DNA of 64,000 nt from assembly GCA_933228895.1 (NCBI GenBank), contig OW121851.1, positions 127,457,624 to 127,521,623 of the forward strand, in the 5' to 3' direction. Both the position numbers and the translations under genes were made by a program. The notes under the pieces were generated by a model, which saw nothing but the letters and a program-made list of their open reading frames with translations, searched no databases and was not told the DNA's origin. How positions within the stretch are numbered: the first letter of the stretch is position 1; each line of letters starts with the position of its first letter. This stretch comes from Platycnemis pennipes (Eukaryota > Arthropoda > Insecta > Odonata > Platycnemididae). Below are positions 56,822-64,000 of this stretch, one piece after another.

Positions 56822-57310
56822 TGTTTCTATATCTATATCTACGACATACCCTGCAAGTCACCTCGAGGGTGTGTGGCAGGGGGTGCATTCACACCAGGAA
56901 CAATGACAGAACAAACAAAAATGAACAACACAAAACAAAGAGCACACCTTTGAAAGTAATTAGGGGAAAGAAAAGAAGAAAAACTACCAAATCCCAATCA
57001 TGCAGGACACACCCACGAATACCATGCATGACTTGAAACCCAACACCAATTTCATAGATACTCATGCATGCAAAAAAAAGCAATGCATGCGAGTCACATC
57101 TTGATTTGAACATGCACGAAATAAAAAAAAACTATCGACCTACTCTGAATATTACCTCTATAATTATTACCGATTTACGAGATGTCTAACGTTCTGATCT
57201 CGAATCATACGTGGAAAAAATGACATTTTAAACCTGTCCGTCCTGCAATCTATCTCCTTAATTTTATTAGAATTATCGAGCCTACCATAATAAGTCGGAG
57301 AGTTTAAATG
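56822..57310 (-). pseudogene. Family A copy, 3' tail and C-terminal coding relic
   Basis: The tail and terminal motif are clear (TATATCTACGACATACCCTG, CAAGTCACCTCGAGGGTGTG, TGGCAGGGGGTGCATTCACA). After about 280 bases of variant or foreign A-rich sequence, 57190-57310 reads on the minus strand as TYYGRLDNSNKIKEIDCRTD and RFKMSFFPRM, after allowing for a frameshift, the end of the RT protein. Confidence 0.75.
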
Positions 57311-58159
57311 ACTAATATGCACCACACGGCATGATTTTATCCCAGTTCGCTAACCCCATGGGCAAAAGGAGATTCAGGCCTACTCCACTTGCTGCTTAGC
57401 TTTATTCTCGTCCAATCCTGACCTGCCTCCTAATCCCCCGGATAAACTCAATGAAATCCCCCCCTCTCATGGGGACGGATCTCCCGTCCCTTGAATCCCG
57501 GAAGAAGGGGTGGAAAAATATAAAAAAAAAGAGAATCAAATTCCGCACCCATTCCCCCCCATCGACTCACGCCTCGTCGCCTGCCAGAGATGCATCCGGT
57601 TTGGACCCTTTTTTATCTTCTTTTTTTATTCGAGGCCCAAGCGCTCTTTTTTTTATTTCTTCCCCTCCGTTTGATGTTCGGCGTGGGTTAGCGAAGTGAG
57701 CCGTGATGCTGGGATCCCCGGATGAACGAGGTGGTTTCTTCCCGTTTCGTTCGTCGTGCGTCCCCACGGTCACGGACTCGGCTTCTGAATGCCACGGCCA
57801 CTAATCCCCGAAGTTCATGGATAGTCTCTTTTTTTAAGTTTTACATCTCTCTCTTTCCCATTCCTCGAAGACTAAGCGTCATTCATGACTCGTGAAATGA
57901 AATACCTCCTCTTTTTCATTGGCTCAAACGTTATTGTTCCCTATCTAAACTCTATTACTGGTAACATTCTCTGATTTTATTGTTCGAATCCCTCCTCTCT
58001 TCCTTTACTTATCAATCTATGGAGACAATATTATCCAAATCGATTTACATTAAAGTACATTTTGGAGAAGTAATGCATTACGCTTCATTTTACCCGTTAC
58101 CTACTTTCCGCGTACTCGCTTACCACAATGGCTTATAGCGCTATTAATTAGGAAGACGT
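57311..58159. other. GC-rich island and flanks
   Basis: 57400-57820 is GC-rich with CpG steps and C-runs. Frames on both strands (82 and 68 codons) overlap and show no domain. 57821-58159 is AT-rich and holds no recognised feature. Confidence 0.35.
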
Positions 58160-59500
58160 AACATGTCCCACGATATTTTAGTTTCTGGCGAAAATAATAT
58201 TTCAGTGGATGCTATATTTCTCGACTTCAAGAAGGCTTTTGACAAGGTTTCTCACAGCAAACTAATTTTGAAGTTAAAATCTTATGGGTTAGACAGTAAC
58301 ATTATATCATGGATTAATGATTTTCTGCATGATCGGGTTCAAAGGGTTGTTTTGGACGGTGTTTCCTCACCGGCAATTAAAGTCACTTCGGGTGTCCCAC
58401 AAGGTAGTGTGATAGGTCCACTCCTATTCCTTTTGTATATTAATGATATCCAAAAGGTGGTAAAAAGTAAGCTTCGTCTATTTGCCGATGACGCAGTAGT
58501 GTACAGGGAAATTCTATGCCCGAACGATAAAGAATATTTAAATATTGACCTACAAGCAATTGAAACTTGGTGTGATACATGGCAGTTAGAATTAAACTTT
58601 AAGAAATGTCTTGTAATGAATTTTTGGAAAAAGAATAGCTCTCCTCCTACCACTTACAAAATAAGTAATAATGAATTAACTAACGTGGAATCCATTAAAT
58701 ATCTTGGAATAAGACTGACAAATGATCTTTCCTGGGGTAAACACATTCGTGAAATAATTGGTCAAGCGAATCGCAAACTGGGTTTCATTAAAAGAGTATT
58801 GGGTAAATGTGACGATCATGTGCGAGAAATCAGCTACTTTTCCCTTGTTAGACCTCATTTGGAATATGCTGCCAGTGTATGGGATCCCTACGAAATCGGT
58901 CTAAGTAATGAACTTGAACGTGTGCAGCGAAGATCGGCAAGATTTGTAAAGGGACGATACGATAATTATATTAGCGTAACCAGTCTATTAAATGAATTGA
59001 AATGGGAATCATTGTCAGATCGCAGGTTGAAATTTAGACTTAATCTCTTCCACAAATTCCAAGGCAATATTTTCAGTGATGATGTTAAAAATATTTTACG
59101 AACCCCAACTTACTATGGCAGACTGGACCATAATCATAAAGTTAGAGAAATTGATTGCCGAACTGACCGATTCAAAATGTCCTTTTTCCCTCGCACAATA
59201 AGAGATACGAATAACGGTAAATATGTCCTATTGGAGAGTAGCAATGAATAGCATTGGTAGCTGCATGTTGGTATGAGTACTTAAAGCTAACCCTACTAAC
59301 AGAATGTTTTTGCGTGTTTTATTTGCAATTTCTATCTTTTTTAAATAGTGTAGTTCTGACTACTATATTAATACTATTCCTTTTTTATGCATGATATGTA
59401 GTGCATGTTTGGTGAGCAATCACCCCCTGCCACACACCCTTGTGGTGGCTTGCAGGGTATTATGTAGATGTAGATGTAGATGTAATGTAATGATGTAGTC
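58160..59500 (+). mobile_element. Family A (CR1/L2-like) non-LTR retrotransposon, best copy
   Basis: A 5'-truncated insertion of about 1.34 kb. It holds an open reverse transcriptase frame (58163-59251), a 3' untranslated region of about 180 bases, the conserved terminus (59423-59463: CCCCCTGCCACACACCCTTG, TGGTGGCTTGCAGGGTATTA) and a GATGTA microsatellite tail (59463-59497). The 5' junction lies in CACGATATTTTAG; upstream family sequence (GF-K-x-RSCETQL, endonuclease) is absent. No target duplication is evident, as is common for elements with microsatellite tails. Confidence 0.92.
58163..59251 (+). CDS. Reverse transcriptase, C-terminal two thirds, family A retrotransposon
   Basis: An open frame of 362 residues without internal stops. 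RT palm motif A is FLDFKKAFDKVSH (catalytic Asp at 21 and the F-x-x-AFD pattern). Motif B is SGVPQGSVIGPLLFLLYIND (residues 76-95). Motif C is FADD (107-110). The thumb and C-terminal part includes LNFKKCLVMNF, KYLGIRLTNDLSWGKHI, a conserved SVWDPYEIGLSNELERVQRR segment and the final SFFPRTIRDTNN. These features fit CR1/L2-superfamily ORF2 proteins, which normally have an apurinic-type endonuclease and RT fingers ahead of this point; both are missing. The ATG is inside the element and is probably not a natural start. The open frame indicates a young insertion, but the truncated protein would not support mobility by itself. Confidence 0.92.
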   Translation: MSHDILVSGENNISVDAIFLDFKKAFDKVSHSKLILKLKSYGLDSNIISWINDFLHDRVQRVVLDGVSSPAIKVTSGVPQGSVIGPLLFLLYINDIQKVVKSKLRLFADDAVVYREILCPNDKEYLNIDLQAIETWCDTWQLELNFKKCLVMNFWKKNSSPPTTYKISNNELTNVESIKYLGIRLTNDLSWGKHIREIIGQANRKLGFIKRVLGKCDDHVREISYFSLVRPHLEYAASVWDPYEIGLSNELERVQRRSARFVKGRYDNYISVTSLLNELKWESLSDRRLKFRLNLFHKFQGNIFSDDVKNILRTPTYYGRLDHNHKVREIDCRTDRFKMSFFPRTIRDTNNGKYVLLESSNE

Positions 59501-61121
59501 TTGAACACTTGGATATTTATAGATCTTTTTTTTTACATCATTATCCTGTATGAAAAGGTTTGGGTGTGCTATAATTTATATTACCCCCCAATACTCCCCG
59601 TAGCTACTTCATACGTAATTTTCCTTGTGCTATCCTTCTATTTTCCTTAGCATGTGAGGAAAATAAGGAAGCAGAATTAGAGTAATCTTTTCTTACTACA
59701 CTCATTTATATTCCAGGCTTTCATTTTGGAAAAGTATTCTCGTTTATAAACTCTTGGCGAATGAGTGATTATTTATGGCTTTAGACATTTTTCTGTTCTT
59801 TGAATTTTTATCGCTATCGGTAAAAAATAAGTTCGCAATATCATACAGGCACAAACACAACTGGTTAAGATGTATTAGTCTTTTGTATTGAATTGTGATG
59901 TGTTTTAATTGTATGCATTGAGTGTTTGGTCTTTGCAATTCGATATTCCTAAAATAAATACTAATTCAATAGAGTTTAGTTTACTTTATCGCTAGTCATG
60001 AATTGATAATGCAACTAGATATGAAGGCAATGCCATTAATTCAGCACGCTATTCTATTTGCTGACAATACACATTGAAATATAAGGAATACATTTTAATC
60101 AAGGTTTCAAAGCAATCCAAATTCAAAATAGCCTTTTGTAACTTTTGAAGATTATGCTATGCTTTAAAAATTTCGAGTTGGAAGTCGCGTGTTAGTGACT
60201 CCTTGATTGTAAAATTTAATCATTAATCTTGCAAAATTTAATCATAATCAAGTCATTCACTATTAATGTTTAATTTTTATTTGGGTGGATGTTACTTAAA
60301 CGTCTTGGATCGAAGGAAGAAATAATTAAACCTGCATATTACATGCTGCTTCGAATTAAAAGTGGATCGCAAAAAAGTAGGCCATTTTTTCCAACGACCA
60401 AGAATTTTAAGGAGTAGATTTTCTAGTACTCCCGTCCATAAATGAGGAGGGATTGGTTAATTAGTTTTTTTGCCATTCCCATTGCCATACTTCGCGGGAA
60501 TTCATGACATTTCTAAAGTTTAAAAAACGTTTTCGCAGCCAATGTCCTTGGAGGGATAAAAATTTCAGTGTTTTGCTGCGTCAAAACGATGTCGGTACCG
60601 GTGCCGTTTTTCGTGACCGCAAAAAATCACTGCCCGCGCAGTATGGGGTAAAGTTTGAATCACCTTTGGCATTATCACCTTCACATATTCGTGTCATGGG
60701 CCAATCAAGGCATTTCATATTCCCGGAAACAATGGCTTGTGAAAGATAAGTACTTGTAATGATAGACACTGAATGCTACTCCACTTCTCTAGAATAGGTT
60801 GTCCTAAAAAGTGCAATTCCACTTTCAAGTAATAAAAAATAACATAGGACTTTTTATAAAAATGATAAACTGGGATGTGAGCTTTTAATAAAATTTATAA
60901 TCTAATCGAGGAACACGGAATACGTATTATTCGGCACAAGTGATGTCAATTTATTTAGAAGCTTGAAAAATTCATTCATGCCAAAAAAAAATGTTTTTTC
61001 GGACAACATATAATGGGGTACAGCATATAATTGTTCGTTATTGCACATCACACACGGATGGATACTTTTTGCCCTCTACAAACAATTCACCTTAATTAAT
61101 GCATACTGTGTCCATGGCAAA
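59501..61121. other. Non-coding AT-rich sequence
   Basis: No gene or repeat recognised. Confidence 0.4.
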
Positions 61122-61350
61122 TTAAATTCTGTGATGAACGCAGTGGTGTAATACCATGATTATATTTTCTTCCTCTTCACTGTGTCGATTGGCAGAGATA
61201 CTGTTATCAACTAAATGTGACGAGCAACTTAGTTTTGATCTCCAAATCACATTGACGGTGTTGAAGTCACCCATCATGCAGAGCTTTCGCAATATTACCA
61301 TAACGACAGTTGTAATGTCCGATAAAATACCTCGCAACCTCCACACAGAG
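61122..61350 (-). pseudogene. Non-LTR retrotransposon endonuclease fragment
   Basis: The minus-strand frame reads LRKLCMMGDFNTVNVIWRSK and LSCSSHLVDNSISANRH, then an E-rich low-quality stretch. GDFN-x(4-5)-W followed by a serine-rich turn and a VD-x-IS helix matches the apurinic-type endonuclease domain of CR1/L2 elements (GDFNLP-x-x-W). Only about 70 residues remain. It may come from family A's otherwise absent 5' half. Confidence 0.5.
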
Positions 61351-62630
61351 TAGGAAGTCTGTTCACTAGATTAAATACTGCCTAAAGTTACGGGAAAACC
61401 ATAATTTGCATCCAAGGGTTTGTAAGGGCCCCGCTAATTAAGGGCATTGATAAAAACTACCAGTCTTTGCATAGAATCTTGGAGGGAAATGAATTATAGC
61501 ATCGTACTTACCATAATCATCGGAGCAATAAGTGGATATTTTCCCGATGCCAAAGCTGGGTTATCAATGTACGAGCAGTGGTCATCCAACAATTAGGCTG
61601 ATGCGACATTGCTGAAGTCTGTGCGCCAAAACGTCTTTATTTGGGTCTCGAACTAGGCATATATATGACTGCCCTCACGCTGTATTATGAAATATGATTG
61701 AATGCTCTTCCATTAAGAGTGGAAGTTATTAACTTTTATTCTGTACCTAAACGTTTTCATGATTGAAGAGAAAATAGCAAACACATTAGCTCTCAGAGCT
61801 TAATTAAATGATAGAAATATCGTAAACTTTAGAGAGTAATAATCCTTAAAATATCTTGGACTCGCTGCAGCCATAGGAGCTATTTTTGTTTTTCTTTTGA
61901 AAAGAAATAATTTGAGCCGAATTATTCATTAGTTTAGATATATCTAAAATAACTATTTGATAAATCTTTCTCAATTGTTCATAAAAGATGTTCTATATAC
62001 CTTCTCCACTTTGATTCTCATTTCATCATATTCAATCCAAATGAATTTCTCTAAGGTCGATTGTAGCATCTCATTATTCAAGCATTCGTCTCTGAGAAAT
62101 TGACGTTAGGAGAATTAAATAAGCGTACTTTTAATCGACCTCGGATAAAGTGAGTAAACACGTTTTTGCCAAACTGAGTTAGGATTCTGATTATGGCCCA
62201 GGATCCCAACTACAGTCTCGCTTCTATTGCTTAAGTAATAAAATCTCAATTGCGAGTTGAAAAGAGTATACAGTATCTTCTCGATATGGTTCGAAGCGGT
62301 GTACACCGTGGTAATACCAGCTTTGCAGGGTGAATCTGCACCAATTTCAGTCGATGTGGAGGTCTTAGGACGGAAGTAGTGGATGAGAGACTGAAGTTGA
62401 GGTTGTGAATATGACCCTTAATTTATGAACGCTTCGAAATCCTTAGCTTAAGTTTGCTACCATGTGACCGATGTTCTGCAGTTTGAATGATCTCCTATTT
62501 GATTATTGACTTCTGAGCTTATATATGTTTTATTTCACCCAATCAGTGAGTGAAAGACCTAATAACCATCCAGAATCGACTGATAATAACCATAAATATT
62601 TGTGAATCAGACTATCTACGCAGCTGAATC
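61351..62630. other. Non-coding AT-rich sequence
   Basis: Nothing recognised. Confidence 0.4.
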
Positions 62631-63140
62631 GCGGTGTATTGTGGGAAGACAGCCGTCGAATACTCCAGAACTCTCCGGAGAGTGTCTATATCCGTAGAGT
62701 GTTGCTTCCCGACGACCAGCTTCGAGCCACGAGATAAACCGTCGGCCGATTGCCGAAAATTGCATCCGAAGCCAGGGTTGTTTTTGGGGGGTAAGTTGGC
62801 GCTGTGTTCGCAAGGGGTTTCTTGCGGTTGGCGAGGGACAATAGATAAGAGCCGGGCAACGGCAGAGTTAGGGACGGGTCTTTCCGTTCTGCGGTCTTAC
62901 TTGAGGGAAGGCGTCCAAAGTGGGCGGAATGGACGAGGAGGAGGAGGGCGATAAGGAGGTGGGGCAAGTTGGTGAGGGACGACTGCTGGGAGGGGTCACT
63001 CTTACCGTGTGCGGATCCCCGGGCGGCCGGTGACGGGGGTTGGGGGAGGAACTTAACGAGGAGCTATTGGAGGGGAGGGTTCAACGAATGTGGAAAGGGG
63101 GTGGGTTTTACATTCACGTGTACAGATCCGGTTCTATTTG
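62631..63140. other. GC-rich CpG-containing island
   Basis: About 500 bases of GC-rich sequence, G-biased on the plus strand (GGACGAGGAGGAGGAGGGCG). Frames of 106, 93 and 86 codons overlap on both strands and have no recognisable domain. Possible regulatory element. Confidence 0.35.
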
Positions 63141-63165
63141 CACCTTTAGTTTGGAGTACATTTGC

Positions 63166-63196
63166 GAATAACCTGCAAACCACCAGGGGGGTTGTG
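63166..63196 (-). mobile_element. Family A-like 3' terminus, decayed
   Basis: GAATAACCTGCAAACCACCA followed by GGGGGGTTGTG resembles the reverse complement of the terminal motif (ATACCCTGCAAGCCACCACG, AGGGTGTG). It is only 30 bases long and sits at the left edge of the palindrome. Confidence 0.4.
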
Positions 63197-63491
63197 TTTG
63201 AAACAGTCGAGATTATTTTGGATACGTAACCAAGGAGTCACGTGGTATAAACAAGAATGGCTCGCAAATTTGATGTGTTAAAACCGCTGATTACAACCTC
63301 ATTCCTTGTTTACACTTGTTTTTTTATCTCATTTGTGTGATCTATATTCGGGAGAGATAATAAAAACTCAAGTGAAAACAATTTTTTATAATGTAACGAG
63401 CGATTTAGAGAAATATAATTTGCAAACCATTCGTGTTTATGCCACGTGACTCCTTGGTTACCTATTCGAGATATTTTCTGAAGATTTCAAA
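63196..63491. repeat. Foldback element, about 300 bp palindrome
   Basis: 63227-63269 and 63418-63460 are inverted copies matching at 39 of 43 positions (both start TAACCAAGGAGTCACGTGG when read inward). Weaker complementarity continues outward (GTTTGAAA against TTTCAAAC) and inward (CGCTGATTACA against TGTAACGAGCG, TTGTTTACACTTG against CAAGTGAAAACAA). There is no coding capacity. It resembles a MITE or foldback transposon; no target duplication was identified. Confidence 0.8.
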
Positions 63492-63666
63492 CAACTCCCC
63501 AAGAGCGAATTGGCGATAGTAATTCTCCAGATATGTGCAGCTTAAAGATTAGTGGCCACATATAAATATAATTTTTATCAATGTCAATGCTCTTATTTGA
63601 ACTGACTGCGACATTTTTTTAATATTGGGCAAGAAAATAGGCAGCTAATATGTGTTGGTAGATTTA

Positions 63667-63694
63667 TAATATTATTATTATTATTATTTATTTA
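63667..63694. repeat. ATT/ATTT microsatellite
   Basis: ATATTATTATTATTATTATT followed by TATTTATT. Confidence 0.9.
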
Positions 63695-64000
63695 TTGACT
63701 TATAATAATAAAATTTCTGTTGTACTCAAGTAAGCTACCTACAAAACACTTAGCTATTCCGTTGCCAATTTTTCTCACGAAAGGAAAACAAACTGAAATC
63801 ACATCCAGCTGAAAAATATCCAACCGTAGGCTTCAGAGTTTTCCAGGAAAGCGACTCTGTTATTATAAGCTTTTCATAGATCTAGTATTCAACATTCATT
63901 TTGTGGTTTACTGCTTTATTGTAAGGGAATTATTTAGTTACTTGGATTAAATAGCTATATTTTGATAGTATAGTCTTCAGCATCTGATTTTAAAGGAGAC
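63695..64000. other. Non-coding AT-rich sequence to the window end
   Basis: Nothing recognised. Confidence 0.4.

Noticed and set aside
58339..58858. Minus-strand frames of 104 and 60 codons inside the best retrotransposon copy
   Set aside because: They are antisense shadows of the reverse transcriptase frame, which has clear catalytic motifs.

Overview
This window looks like intergenic or intronic DNA from an arthropod, most likely an insect. It is AT-rich, has no bacterial-style gene packing, and contains several families of decayed non-LTR retrotransposons, SINEs and DNA-transposon remnants. I could not recognise a single host exon. The species is a guess, based only on the style of the retrotransposons and on a 5S rRNA-like sequence of animal type.

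The dominant repeat is a CR1/L2-like non-LTR retrotransposon, called family A here. It ends in a conserved motif of about 45 bases (CCACACACCCT...GGTGGCTTGCAGGGTATTA) followed by a GATGTA microsatellite tail. The best copy lies at 58160-59500 and keeps an open 362-residue reverse transcriptase (RT) frame. A near-identical, shorter copy at 49877-50583 sits inside an older copy of opposite strand. More than a dozen further fragments or bare tails are spread over both strands, including 690-1150, 24345-24440, 29884-30725, 31723-31805, 43975-44028, 47500-47810, 51263-51990, 52290-52445, 53905-54005, 56148-56705 and 56822-57310. A second non-LTR family (family B), ending in a short ATG/GAT microsatellite, has four relics at 3645-4195, 9835-10000, 23135-23275 and 44964-45112. 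Two more non-LTR C-terminal relics lie at 1157-1546 and 14300-14560.

SINEs are varied. A 5S rRNA-derived SINE (46713-46955) has a perfect 12-base target-site duplication. Beside it is a tRNA-derived SINE (46051-46381) with a near-perfect duplication; an older copy of the same family lies at 4215-4470. Another tRNA-headed family is seen at 48475-48590 and as an inverted, foldback pair at 48045-48328, with a relic at 16440-16532. Other tRNA-like heads are at 21800-21923 and 54725-54820. At 24272-24440 a tRNA-like head is joined to the family A tail, as in SINEs that borrow LINE machinery.

DNA-transposon material includes a pogo/Tigger-like element at 40145-41801. It is flanked by TA, has inverted ends and repeated subterminal motifs, and carries a broken transposase. 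Several foldback elements are present: two hairpins sharing CCGGTTTC and CATC(A/T)TCAGG (11371-11526 and 12946-13149), single-arm relatives at 33120-33226 and 42613-42685, and a palindrome at 63196-63491. A perfect 20-base hairpin is at 2758-2803.

Short GC-rich, CpG-containing islands recur through the window (near 5.0, 6.5, 8.8, 10.5, 26.8, 31.3, 34.4, 51.0, 57.6 and 62.9 kb). They might be regulatory, but this is inference. The remaining stretches are AT-rich sequence in which I see no gene.
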